The notes beneath the pieces were generated by a model. That model ran no database searches, was not told the origin of the DNA, and saw nothing but the letters and a program-made list of their open reading frames with translations. DNA of 64,000 bases from WHSW01 sp963759295 (GTDB lineage Bacteria; Actinomycetota; Thermoleophilia; Solirubrobacterales; 70-9): NCBI GenBank assembly GCA_963759295.1, contig CAVWYT010000011.1, positions 186,001-250,000 on the forward strand. The letters run 5' to 3'. The stretch's first letter is position 1, and each line of letters begins with the position of its first letter. Below are positions 16,925 through 26,935 of this stretch, one piece after another. Position numbers and translations under genes: made by a program.

Positions 16925-18154
16925 ATGACTGGAATTCTCGACGGCCTCCGTGTGATCGAGGGTTCGGCCTACGTCGCCGCCCCGCTCGGCGGCATGACGC
17001 TGGCCCAGCTCGGCGCCGACGTGATCCGCTTCGACCAAATCGGCGGTGGGCTGGATCGCAACCGCTGGCCGGTCACCGACGACGGGTTCAGCCTCTTCTG
17101 GGCCGGCCTCAACAAGGGCAAGCGCTCGCTGCAGGTGGACCTTCGCTCAGATCGCGGCAAAGAGCTCGTGACCGCGCTGATCTCCGAGCCCGGCCAGGAC
17201 AGCGGGATCCTGCTGACCAACTTCCCCGCCCGGGGCTGGCTCTCTTACGAGGCGTTGCGCGCACACCGCAACGACCTGATCATGGCCACGATCACCGGCA
17301 ACCACGACGGCAGCTCAGCTGTCGACTACACGGTGAACCCGGCGACGGGCTTTCCCTGGGCGACCGGCCCGCGCAACCTAGGAGTGCCCTTCAATCACCT
17401 TCTCCCCGCATGGGACGCGATCACCGGCACCCTAGCTGCCGCCGGCGTGCTTGCGGCAGAGCGCCATCGCGGGCGTACGGGCAAGGGACAACACGTCACC
17501 GTCGCCCTCTCCGACGTCGCCTTCGCGATGGTTGGCAACCTCGGCAAGATCGCCGAGGCACAACTCTGCCGGCGCGAGCGTCAGAAGGAGGGCAACTACC
17601 TTTACGGCGCCTTCGGCCGCGACTTCCTGACCGCCGACAACAGGCGGGTGATGGTGGTCGCCCTGACGCAGCACCAGTGGAAGGCGCTGGTCGAGGCGAC
17701 CGGTTTGCACGCCGCCTTCGAGTTGGTCGAGCAGCAGCTCGATGTGGACCTCTCCAAGGAGGGTGATCGGTTCGCGGCTCGCGAGGTGCTCGGCGCGATC
17801 CTGAAGCCCTGGACGATCAGCCACACCCTCGAAGAGATCGGCGAGATCTTCGATCGCCATGGAGTCTGCTGGGGCCCCTACCAGACGTTCATGCAGCTAG
17901 TGGACGAGGACGCCCGCTGCTCCACCGAGAACCCGATGTTCAAGGCGGTCGAGCAACCCGGGGTCGGCACCTATCTGATGGCCGGTTCGCCGCTTGACTT
18001 CTCCGAACACGGCCGTCTGCCCGCCACCCGTGCGCCGATGCTGGGTGAGCACACGGACGAGATCCTGAGCGAGCTGCTCTCGCTCAGTGAAACCGAGATC
18101 GGACGCCTCCACGACGACGGAGTGGTCGCCGGCCCCACGGCGGTGGCGGCCTGA
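16925..18154 (+). CDS. mct: Family III (CaiB/BaiF) CoA-transferase, probably mesaconyl-CoA transferase
   Basis: A 409-aa class III CoA-transferase; ATG 16925 has GGAG at 16916-16919. The N-terminus GILDGLRVIEGSAYVAAPLG and GADVIRFDQIGGGLDRNRWP are typical. The catalytic Asp should be the one in VTVALSDVAFAMVGNL, preceded by the usual RTGKGQH segment. The C-terminal part has GPYQTFMQLVDEDARC and GSPLDFSEHG. Next to an Mch-like hydratase and a CitE-like lyase, the best guess is the intramolecular mesaconyl-C1/C4-CoA transferase of the 3-hydroxypropionate bicycle-type route; succinyl-CoA:mesaconate transfer is the alternative. A mesaconyl-C4-CoA hydratase (Meh) gene is not present here. Confidence 0.75.
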   Translation: MTGILDGLRVIEGSAYVAAPLGGMTLAQLGADVIRFDQIGGGLDRNRWPVTDDGFSLFWAGLNKGKRSLQVDLRSDRGKELVTALISEPGQDSGILLTNFPARGWLSYEALRAHRNDLIMATITGNHDGSSAVDYTVNPATGFPWATGPRNLGVPFNHLLPAWDAITGTLAAAGVLAAERHRGRTGKGQHVTVALSDVAFAMVGNLGKIAEAQLCRRERQKEGNYLYGAFGRDFLTADNRRVMVVALTQHQWKALVEATGLHAAFELVEQQLDVDLSKEGDRFAAREVLGAILKPWTISHTLEEIGEIFDRHGVCWGPYQTFMQLVDEDARCSTENPMFKAVEQPGVGTYLMAGSPLDFSEHGRLPATRAPMLGEHTDEILSELLSLSETEIGRLHDDGVVAGPTAVAA

Positions 18155-18181
18155 GGACAGCCGCCGAGAGCGTTTGCAAGA

Positions 18182-18254
<73 letters not shown>

Positions 18255-18385
18255 GCGGTGCGCGCGGAAACCGGGCGCAAGCAGAGAGGATAGCCCGCTG
18301 CGCGGCTCGGTGGGAGGGCGCGAAATCGCGCTTGCGGCGGCGGGCACCCGGCGGATGTGCGGCGCCGGCGATTTAAGCTCCTGCC

Positions 18386-20308
<1,923 letters not shown>

Positions 20309-20410
20309 GCGTGAGCGGCGAAACAAGGGCTGTGACGCCCGCCGGGCGTCGTGCGATCAGCCTTCACCGCGCGACGATCGCTCAGTAGTCTTTCGTCTTA
20401 CCGCGTAGCA

Positions 20411-21113
20411 ATGGGAATTCTCGACGACGCGATCCGGGAGCATCTCGAGCTGAAGCGTCGGCTCGGCGCCGACGACGAGGAGCTTGCGCGGCTCGAGGGC
20501 GAGGCGTTCGGGCCGGCGAGCCGCCCGGGCGATCCCGACTTTCCCGCGCAGGGGCAGGCCGCGACCGCGACCGCGACCGAGGCTGCGATCGGCGGGCGCC
20601 CGCCGGCGGGCGACGCGCAGCCGACCACCAGCGAGGGGACGACGGGGCCCGCGGCTGCACCGGAGCCGCCCGCGCCCTCCGAGCCGCCCGCGAGCGAGCC
20701 CGAGGCTCCCTCGGCCCCCGAGTCAGAGGCCCCGGCGGCGCTCTTTCACGACCAGCAGGCGGTGGAAGCCGCGCCCGAGCCCGAGCGCGCTGCGCCCGAG
20801 CCCGAGCAGGGCGCCCAGGCGCCGCTGACCGATGAGCGGCCGGCCGTCGAGCCGTCGCAGACCGAGCATTCGGCGCTCGAGCCGAGCGATACCGGCGAGC
20901 GACCGATCGAGTCATTCGACACGGTCGAGCATCCTTTCGAGCAGGAAGCCGAGGACACCGGCGAGGCCGAGGTCGTCGAGGGCGAGCTCGAGCAAGAGGA
21001 AGAACGAGGAAGACGAGGACGTGCTCGAGGAGACGCCGGAGTTCCTTCGCGATGCCCCGGAGGACGATGAGCTGTGGTTCGAACAGGGCGAGCCCAAGGA
21101 CTTCGACTTCTGA
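20411..21113 (+). pseudogene. Small acidic MGILDDAI-type protein, split by a +1 frameshift
   Basis: ATG 20411 opens MGILDDAIREHLELKRRLGA and continues through a long Pro/Glu/Ala-rich stretch (APEPPAPSEPPASEPEAPSA). Near 20995-21010 the frame must change: the first frame goes on as ERGRRGRARGD, while the next frame reads NEEDEDVLEETPEFLRDAPE and ends DDELWFEQGEPKDFDF at 21113. A conserved head (MGILDDAI..LK) and tail (LEETPEFL..APEDDELWFEQ) belong, as I recall, to one protein of Solirubrobacterales. One extra base in the purine-rich GAGGAAGAACGAGGAAG is enough to explain the break. About 233 aa when repaired. Function unknown; it is hydrophilic with no membrane part. Confidence 0.6.
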
Positions 21114-21128
21114 GCGGTCGATCAACGC

Positions 21129-21152
21129 CTCCAGGGCCGGGTTGCCCTGGAG
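21129..21152. terminator. Hairpin between convergent genes
   Basis: CTCCAGGGC (21129-21137), 6-base loop, GCCCTGGAG (21144-21152): nine exact pairs, placed between the ends of the acidic protein gene and glutamate dehydrogenase. Likely a two-way terminator without a T tract. Confidence 0.55.
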
Positions 21153-21165
21153 CGCGCGGCTCGAG

Positions 21166-22503
21166 CTAGACGTAGCCGCGGGTGCGGGAGGCTTCGACGA
21201 CCCGCTCGAGGCCGACTATGTAGGCGGCTTCGCGGAGGTGGAGCCCGGTTTCCTTGGCGCGGCCGTTGACCTCGCGGAAGGCGCGGCGCATCACGGTGCC
21301 GAGCTTGTCGTTGACCTCGCGCTCCTCCCAGCGGAAGTGCTGCAGGTTCTGCACCCACTCGAAGTAGGAGACGACGACCCCGCCGGCGTTGGCCATCACG
21401 TCGGGGATGATGTAGACCCCCTTGTCGCTCAGGATCCGGTCGGCGACCGGGGTCGTCGGGCTGTTCGCGCCCTCCACCAGGACCTTGCATTGCATTCGAT
21501 CGGCGTTGTGCTCGTGGATCATCCCGCCGAGCGCCGCCGGGATGAAGACGTCGCACGGGATCTCGATTAGGTCCTCGGCGTCGATCGGGTCGGCCGGCTC
21601 GAACTCGGTGATCGAGCCTCCCCGAACGAGGTGGTCGTGCAGCTGGTTGGCATCGATGCCGGCGTCGTTGCGGATCGCCCCGTTGGCGTCCGCCGCACCG
21701 ACCATCCGGGCGCCGAGCTGCTGCATGATCCGCGCCGCCCACGAGCCGACGTTGCCGTACCCCTGGACGACGAAGGTGGTGTCGGCCGGGCTGAGCCCGA
21801 GCTGCGGCGCCGCCTCGCGGAACATGTACACGCAGCCGCGACCGGTGGCCGCCTCGCGGCCGAGCGAGCCCTCGAGCGAGATCGGCTTGCCGGTGACCAC
21901 CGCCGGGGTGTGGCCGTGGAGCTTTCCGTACTCGTCCATCAGCCAGGCCATCACCTGCGCGTTGGTGTTGACGTCGGGCGCCGCGATGTCGCGGGTGGGG
22001 CCGAGGATTTTCTCGATCTTGTTCATGAACGACCGTGCGATCTGCTGCACCTCGTCCGAGGTGAGCTGGCCCGCGGGACAGTTGACGCCGCCCTTGGCGC
22101 CGCCGTAGGGCACGCCGGCGACCGCGGTCTTCCAGGTCATCAGCGAAGCCAGCGCGCGGACCTCGTCGATGTCGACGTCGGGGTGGAAACGGATCCCTCC
22201 CTTGTACGGGCCGCGGGCGCCGTTGTGCTGGATCCGGTAGCCCGAGAAGGTGTGGATCTTGCCGTCGGAGAGCTTCACCGGGATCTGAACCGTGACCTCG
22301 CGATAGGGCGTCCAGAAGACGACCCGGAGGTCGTCCGCCAGCTTCAGATGATCGGCGGCGATCTCGAAGTAGTGGCGGACGATCTCGAGGTTCGAGACTT
22401 CGGCGGGCCGAACCTTGGTCGCGGTCGCTTCCTCCACCACGCGGGGCGACTTGTCCGGGTGCTTGCGTTCTCCGACCGCGACCGCCGTTTCCCCTTCGGC
22501 CAT
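21166..22503 (-). CDS. gdhA: Glutamate dehydrogenase
   Basis: A 445-aa Glu/Leu/Phe/Val dehydrogenase. ATG 22503 is preceded by AGGAGGAAGAGG. Substrate-domain motifs: GPYKGGIRFHPDVD and the catalytic Lys in VPYGGAKGGVNCP; the Asp of AAPDVNTN is present. The Rossmann part begins FVVQGYGNVGSWAARIM. LVEGANSPTTPVAD and DVMANAGGVVVSYFEWVQ are the usual C-terminal signatures. It converts glutamate and 2-oxoglutarate plus ammonia. A 150-base region upstream contains plausible promoter elements (TTGTGG, TACAAG) but no riboswitch that I recognise. Confidence 0.93.
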   Translation of the reverse strand: MAEGETAVAVGERKHPDKSPRVVEEATATKVRPAEVSNLEIVRHYFEIAADHLKLADDLRVVFWTPYREVTVQIPVKLSDGKIHTFSGYRIQHNGARGPYKGGIRFHPDVDIDEVRALASLMTWKTAVAGVPYGGAKGGVNCPAGQLTSDEVQQIARSFMNKIEKILGPTRDIAAPDVNTNAQVMAWLMDEYGKLHGHTPAVVTGKPISLEGSLGREAATGRGCVYMFREAAPQLGLSPADTTFVVQGYGNVGSWAARIMQQLGARMVGAADANGAIRNDAGIDANQLHDHLVRGGSITEFEPADPIDAEDLIEIPCDVFIPAALGGMIHEHNADRMQCKVLVEGANSPTTPVADRILSDKGVYIIPDVMANAGGVVVSYFEWVQNLQHFRWEEREVNDKLGTVMRRAFREVNGRAKETGLHLREAAYIVGLERVVEASRTRGYV

Positions 22504-22642
22504 CCTCTTCCTCCTGTCCGCCTTGTACCCCGATCCTCGCACAAAGCATGCGCCCCACAAAGCAGGCGGTCCGCTGCGAACGGCGGCCAGTGCGCGATGG
22601 CGGTCGGTGAGGGCGGAGCGCGGTGGCGGCGCGGCTCGAGCC

Positions 22643-22648
22643 TACAAT
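22643..22648 (+). promoter_or_regulatory. Probable -10 box of the tRNA-Ala gene
   Basis: TACAAT stands 9 bases before the 5' end of the tRNA, matching the sigma-70-type -10 consensus closely in a very GC-rich background. A matching -35 is not obvious. Confidence 0.45.
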
Positions 22649-22657
22649 CGGGCTCCT

Positions 22658-22730
22658 GGGGCCATAGCTCAGTTGGGAGAGCGCTTCCCTTGCACGGAAG
22701 AGGTCGCCGGTTCGAGCCCGGCTGGCTCCA
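22658..22730 (+). tRNA. tRNA-Ala (anticodon TGC)
   Basis: A 73-nt cloverleaf: acceptor GGGGCCA / TGGCTCC, discriminator A, anticodon stem CTTCC/GGAAG with loop CTTGCAC (anticodon TGC, codons GCA/GCG/GCT), T arm GCCGGTTCGAGCCCGGC. CCA is not encoded. The 3' end of the P450 coding frame on the other strand runs 62 bases into this gene. Confidence 0.95.
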
Positions 22731-24084
22731 TCACGAGTCGCGAGCGCGCCGCGCCGACGGGCGCGCCGGCGCGCGCGGCCGTCGGTAACCGCCGCTTCGA
22801 GATCACGCGCACGCGCGCGCCATGCTTGGGCGCCAGGGTGATCCCGCGCAGGGCAACCGGATCGGGCTCCGGGCGCACCGGGGCGAGCTCGACCCGGGAG
22901 AGCACCACCCGCAGCACCTCGGCGATCTCGGCCTGCGCCAGCGCGGCGCCGATGCAGCGCCTGATCCCGCCGCCGAACGGCAGCCAGGTGTAGGACTCGG
23001 CGCCCTCCTCCACGAAGCGCTCCGGCCGGAAGCGCTCCGGCTCGGGATACAGATCGGCGCGGTGGTGGACGAGCGCGATCCCGGGATAGACCTTGATCCC
23101 GGCCGGCAGCTGCCAGCCCGCCACCCGGCGGGGGGCCTTCAGAGTGCGTTCGGCGGCGTCGATCACCGGGCGCATCCGCAGCGTCTCGGTGACGACCGCG
23201 TCGAGGTAGCCGTCGTCGTTGCCCACGAGCTCGTCGCGCAGGCGCTCGAGCACGGGCTGGTTGTGCAGCAGGAGATCGAGCGCGAACGCGAGGCCGGTCG
23301 CCGTCGTCTCGTGGCCGGCGGCGAGCATCGTCATCAGCTCGTCGCGCAGCTCGACGTCGCGCATAGGCCGCCCCTCCTCGTCGCGCGCCCGCAACAGCAG
23401 CGAGAGCACGTCGTCGCGCTGCTCCAGATCGCCGGCCGCGCGTCGCCGCTCGATCTCCTCGTACAGCAGCGCGTCGGCTGCCCGCATGCGGCGGGCCAAG
23501 AGCCCGCCGGGGCTGAAGCGCCCGCGGTCGCGGCGCACGAACTGTGGTGCGAAGAAGAAGGCCTGCATGTCGATCACCGCGAGCATCGCCTTGCGCAGGC
23601 GCTCGATCCGCTCCGGCTCGCCGACCCCGAACACCGCCCGGCAGATGACCTCGAAGGTCAGCGCGCGCATCCGCTGGCGCGCGACCAGCTCCGAGCCGAC
23701 CGCCCAGCGGTCGACCTCGGCGTTCGCGACCTCGCGGATCAGCGGCCGGAGCCCGCCGAGCGCCGATCCCTGAAACGGAGGCAGCAGCAAGCGGCGCTGG
23801 CGCAGGTGCTCGGGCCCGTCGAGAACGAGCACCGAGTGGTCGCCGAGCACGGCGGCGAGCGGCGCGTTCGCCTCGCCGGCGTGGAGATCGGACTGATCGC
23901 CGGTGAACAGGTCGCGGATCCCCTCCGGCTCGGCGACATAGACGCCGGTGCCGAAGACGAGCAGCTTGACCGTGAACACGTTTCCGTATCGTCGCTGCCA
24001 CCCGCGGAGCGTCTCGAGCGGCCGGCGGGCGAAGCGGGCCGTGTTCACGGCCGCTGGGGTCCTCGGACCGGGAGGCAGCGCCAC
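22669..24084 (-). CDS. Cytochrome P450; coding end overlaps a tRNA on the other strand
   Basis: A 471-aa P450 from GTG 24084, starting MALPPGPRTPAAVNTARFAR. I-helix AGHETTATGLAF, K-helix ETLR, the PERFRPERF meander and the heme ligand Cys in FGGGIRRCIGAALAQAEIAE are all intact. Homology-like sequence ends near VRVISKRRLP; the frame then stays open and reads through the antisense of tRNA-Ala until TGA at 22669. The last 20 or so residues (EPAGLEPATSSV...) are therefore tRNA antisense and probably not functional. Bacterial P450s of this type oxidise lipids or xenobiotics; substrate unknown. It lies 20 bases after the sulfatase stop, so probably is the last gene of that operon. Confidence 0.88.
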   Translation of the reverse strand: MALPPGPRTPAAVNTARFARRPLETLRGWQRRYGNVFTVKLLVFGTGVYVAEPEGIRDLFTGDQSDLHAGEANAPLAAVLGDHSVLVLDGPEHLRQRRLLLPPFQGSALGGLRPLIREVANAEVDRWAVGSELVARQRMRALTFEVICRAVFGVGEPERIERLRKAMLAVIDMQAFFFAPQFVRRDRGRFSPGGLLARRMRAADALLYEEIERRRAAGDLEQRDDVLSLLLRARDEEGRPMRDVELRDELMTMLAAGHETTATGLAFALDLLLHNQPVLERLRDELVGNDDGYLDAVVTETLRMRPVIDAAERTLKAPRRVAGWQLPAGIKVYPGIALVHHRADLYPEPERFRPERFVEEGAESYTWLPFGGGIRRCIGAALAQAEIAEVLRVVLSRVELAPVRPEPDPVALRGITLAPKHGARVRVISKRRLPTAARAGAPVGAARSRLVMEPAGLEPATSSVQGKRSPN

Positions 24085-24104
24085 GCCGCGAGTATAGGAA
24101 CGGG

Positions 24105-25799
24105 TCAGCGGCCGGCCGGGTCGGTGGCACAGCGTTGCATCGCGAGCGCGAGCCGCTCGGCCATATCGCCGCGCGTGCTGCGGTCAGCGGGATCGAGCGG
24201 CTCGCCGGTGCGCACGCAAAGCAGGTTGCGGCGCTCCTCGGGATCGCGCTCGAGGTCGTACATCTCGTACTCGGTCGGCTCCCGGCCGCGAGGGTCGAAG
24301 TAGATCGCGTACTTGTGCCTCGCGGTGCGCACGGCTCGAACCCGGTTCGGCTGGCCGGGCGCCTCCTGGGAGGCCGTCGCCGCCTGGTGGTCGTCGTAGG
24401 TGAAGTGGATCTCGTCCTGGATCGAATCGGCCGCCTCGACCGCGGTCGCGGCACCGAGGTCGACCGGCGCCGCGGCGAGCGCCTCGCGCCGCGGCCGCGC
24501 ATGCCGGGCGACCAGCGGCGAGAGGTCGCGGCCGCGCAGGCCCGCGCCGCCCGCATCGGCGCCGGCCAGCGAGGCGATCGTCGGCAGCAGGTCGACCAGT
24601 GACGCCAAGGCGTCGGTCTCGGCGGGCTCGGCGAACAGCAGCGGGTTGGAGACGACGATCGGAACGTTGATCGTCTCCTCGTAGGCGTTGAACGCCTTCT
24701 GGCGCAGCCCACCGTGGGAGAGCCCCATCTCGCCGTGATCGGAGCAGCGGACGATCACCGTGCGCGAACGCAGCGAGCCGAGATCGTCCGGATCGCCGAG
24801 CGCCGCGAGCAGCCGGCCGACCTTCTCGTCGACGACGCGCTGCAGGTGGGCGTAGAAGTTGACGTAGTCGAGCTTCGCCCGGCGGCTGCGGAGCCCGCCC
24901 AGGTAGGCGTCCATTCCCATCCGCATCAGCGCGTGCACCTCGGGCTTGCCGCGCAAATCCTCGTCGACGGTCGCCGGCAGTTGCACCCCGAGCTCGCGGA
25001 ACTCGGACTCGTCGTACCCGCCGCGGCGAAACGAGGCCGGGTAGCCGAGCACGTCGTGCGGGTTGATGAGCGAGACCACGAGGCAGAACGGCTCGGGCAG
25101 CTCCGGCCTGCTCAGCCAGCGCACGGCCTGGCGCGTGTACACGTCGTCCCATCCCGCCCCCTCGCCGGCGTTGCCACCCCCGAAGTGCTCGGCCCTCGTG
25201 TTCTCGCCGGCGTCGGGCGGGTCCCAGTCACCGAACCCGTACCGGTCGGCGAGCCGCGCGGCATCCGCGCCGGTCCAGCCGCCGAGCAAGCCCTCGCCCG
25301 TCGCCGCCCCGCTCGGGTGGGTGAGGTGCCATTTGCCCTTGTAGGCGACCCGGTAGCCGGCGGCGCGCAGCAGCCGCGCCAGGTTCGGGACCGCGGGCGA
25401 GAGCTCGGGCTCGTCGCCCGCCCGTGCTCCGAGGCGCAGCGCTCCGCTCACGAACCTCTCGATCACCCGTCGACGGCGCGCCGCGCCGCTTCGCAGCACC
25501 TCGGCCATCGTTCGGATCACCGCCGGCAGGTTGCGAGGGTCGGGCCGCAGGTCGGAGGCGGTGAGCGTCAGCGGCACCCCATGCTCGGCCGGATAGCGCC
25601 CGGTCAACAGGGTGGCGCGGCTGGGGGAGCACATCGCCGTATTGCAGAACCCCTGCCGGAAGCTGAGCCCGGTGCGGGAGAGCTCCGCTTCGTTGGGCAT
25701 CAGCTCCCGCAGCCAGCCCGGATCGTCGGGCCAGTGGCGCGGGCGGCGCTGCTGGTCGGTGATCAGCAGGAGGATGTTGGGTCGGCGTGCGGGGCTCAC
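24105..25799 (-). CDS. Type I sulfatase (arylsulfatase family)
   Basis: A 564-aa sulfatase starting at GTG 25799 (VSPARRPNILLLITDQQ). The formylglycine site is CSPSRATLLTG within NTAMCSPSRATLL, the Cys-type signature (C-x-P-S-R) modified to formylglycine in aerobic cells. Metal ligands are seen in ITDQQ, and in CSDHGEMG (Asp-His). The stretch ERDPEERRNL near the C-terminus is typical. No signal peptide, so it should act in the cytoplasm. The start overlaps the stop of the 60-aa membrane protein gene by 4 bases (GTGA), indicating translational coupling. The substrate (sulfate ester or phosphonate/choline ester) cannot be told. Confidence 0.88.
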   Translation of the reverse strand: MSPARRPNILLLITDQQRRPRHWPDDPGWLRELMPNEAELSRTGLSFRQGFCNTAMCSPSRATLLTGRYPAEHGVPLTLTASDLRPDPRNLPAVIRTMAEVLRSGAARRRRVIERFVSGALRLGARAGDEPELSPAVPNLARLLRAAGYRVAYKGKWHLTHPSGAATGEGLLGGWTGADAARLADRYGFGDWDPPDAGENTRAEHFGGGNAGEGAGWDDVYTRQAVRWLSRPELPEPFCLVVSLINPHDVLGYPASFRRGGYDESEFRELGVQLPATVDEDLRGKPEVHALMRMGMDAYLGGLRSRRAKLDYVNFYAHLQRVVDEKVGRLLAALGDPDDLGSLRSRTVIVRCSDHGEMGLSHGGLRQKAFNAYEETINVPIVVSNPLLFAEPAETDALASLVDLLPTIASLAGADAGGAGLRGRDLSPLVARHARPRREALAAAPVDLGAATAVEAADSIQDEIHFTYDDHQAATASQEAPGQPNRVRAVRTARHKYAIYFDPRGREPTEYEMYDLERDPEERRNLLCVRTGEPLDPADRSTRGDMAERLALAMQRCATDPAGR

Positions 25800-25978
25800 T
25801 CCGGCGGGTTTCGCAGCGCGCCGATCAGCGGCAGCAGCAAGAAGATCAGGATCACGAGCGCGGCGACCGTGAACACGTCGAAGCCGTATTCGAACGCCAC
25901 GGCCGCGGTCATCGCGCCGAAGAAGAAGCAGAAGATCAGCCCGCCGACCAGCAGCATCGTGCGCACGCTCGGATCCAT
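25796..25978 (-). CDS. 60-aa two-helix membrane protein
   Basis: A very short gene supported by context: ATG 25978 (MDPSVRTMLLVGGLIFCFFF), two hydrophobic helices (about 8-29 and 33-53, FDVFTVAALVILIFLLLPLI) and a polar tail ALRNPPE. It starts 5 bases after the rhomboid-like gene's stop and its own stop overlaps the sulfatase start. I do not recognise the family. As a partner subunit of the upstream membrane protein or a membrane tether for the sulfatase it would make sense; that is inference. Confidence 0.65.
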   Translation of the reverse strand: MDPSVRTMLLVGGLIFCFFFGAMTAAVAFEYGFDVFTVAALVILIFLLLPLIGALRNPPE

Positions 25979-25983
25979 GGTCG

Positions 25984-26727
25984 CTAGGACACCGCCTGCG
26001 CCGCGGCGCCCGGCGGGCGCCGGCGCTTGCCGAGCAGCGGCCTGCTCGCCGCGGCCCCGAACGCAAAGCCGCCGATCAAGCTGAGGTAGGCAAGTCCCGA
26101 GTCGGTGGCGATGCCCGACATCGACGTCTCGCCGATCGAGGGCACGAGCTGGAGCACGAACCGTGCCGCGACCAGGATCAGCGCCGGCACCTCGACGAAG
26201 GTGAACCAGAACGGGATCATCACGAAGCAGAGGATCGCGGCCCGCGGGTGGAGGACCGCATAGGCGCCCATCACCCCGCCGACCGCCGCGGTCGCGCCGA
26301 TCAGCGGCGCCGTCGATCCGGAGTCGAACACCGCCTGGAGGTAGGTCCCGGCCAATCCCGAGAGCAGATAGAGGGCGAGAAAGCGGGGTCGTCCGAGCGA
26401 GTCCTCGACGCTCTTGCCGAACAACCACAGAAACAGCGAGTTGATCGCCAGCTGGAGCAGGCTGCCCGCCATGAACATCGCGGTGAGGAGCGTCAGCCAC
26501 CACGGCGCCTGGTCGAGCGGGCTCGCGGCGGGCTCGCCGCAGACGAGCTGATCGCCGGCGATCGCGCAGGCGTCGTCGCCCGGGTGAGTGATCCGGAACG
26601 GGACGGCGCCGTACTCGATCGCGCTCTGGTCGATGCCCGCGTCGACCCCGGCCCGCTCGAGCGAGCCGTCGACCGGGAACCCGAGCTGCCAGCCGAAGAC
26701 CGCCAGGTTGACGGCGATCAGCAGCAC
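25984..26727 (-). CDS. Rhomboid-family membrane protein lacking catalytic Ser and His
   Basis: At least 247 aa, six or seven membrane helices. The family frame is clear: LFLWLFGKSVEDSLGRPRFL after the L1 loop and LYLLSGLAGTYLQ. The catalytic motif, normally GASGAIFG, reads GATAAVGGVMGAYAVLHPRA, so Ser is gone, and the last-helix AHIGGF pattern reads SLIGGFAFGAA, so His is gone. It should be a pseudoprotease. GTG 26727 is the first standard start, but the frame upstream encodes PLKDNLPAARFPLLT, the normal rhomboid N-terminus, back to CTG at 26778; a TAG at 26791-26793 limits it. First gene of the operon with the 60-aa protein, sulfatase and P450. Confidence 0.8.
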   Translation of the reverse strand: MLLIAVNLAVFGWQLGFPVDGSLERAGVDAGIDQSAIEYGAVPFRITHPGDDACAIAGDQLVCGEPAASPLDQAPWWLTLLTAMFMAGSLLQLAINSLFLWLFGKSVEDSLGRPRFLALYLLSGLAGTYLQAVFDSGSTAPLIGATAAVGGVMGAYAVLHPRAAILCFVMIPFWFTFVEVPALILVAARFVLQLVPSIGETSMSGIATDSGLAYLSLIGGFAFGAAASRPLLGKRRRPPGAAAQAVS

Positions 26728-26935
26728 CGTGAGCAGCGGGAAGCGCGCCGCCGGCAGGTTGTCCTTGAGCGGGATCAGGGGGCGCCAAGACTATTCGGGC
26801 TGCGATCGTCCGCCGCCCGGGTTCGTCTGGCGCCCGGAGCACGGGGGCGCCGCCGCAAGTCGAGCCGACGGTCGCGACTCTCGCGGCGCCGGTCGAAAAG
26901 GCCCGTTACCGGATCAGGTTTGGGATCATTAGCCG

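Noticed and set aside
22669..22730. Protein-like string EPAGLEPATSSVQGK at the end of the P450 frame
   Set aside because: It is the translation of the antisense of a tRNA-Ala, not a conserved domain.
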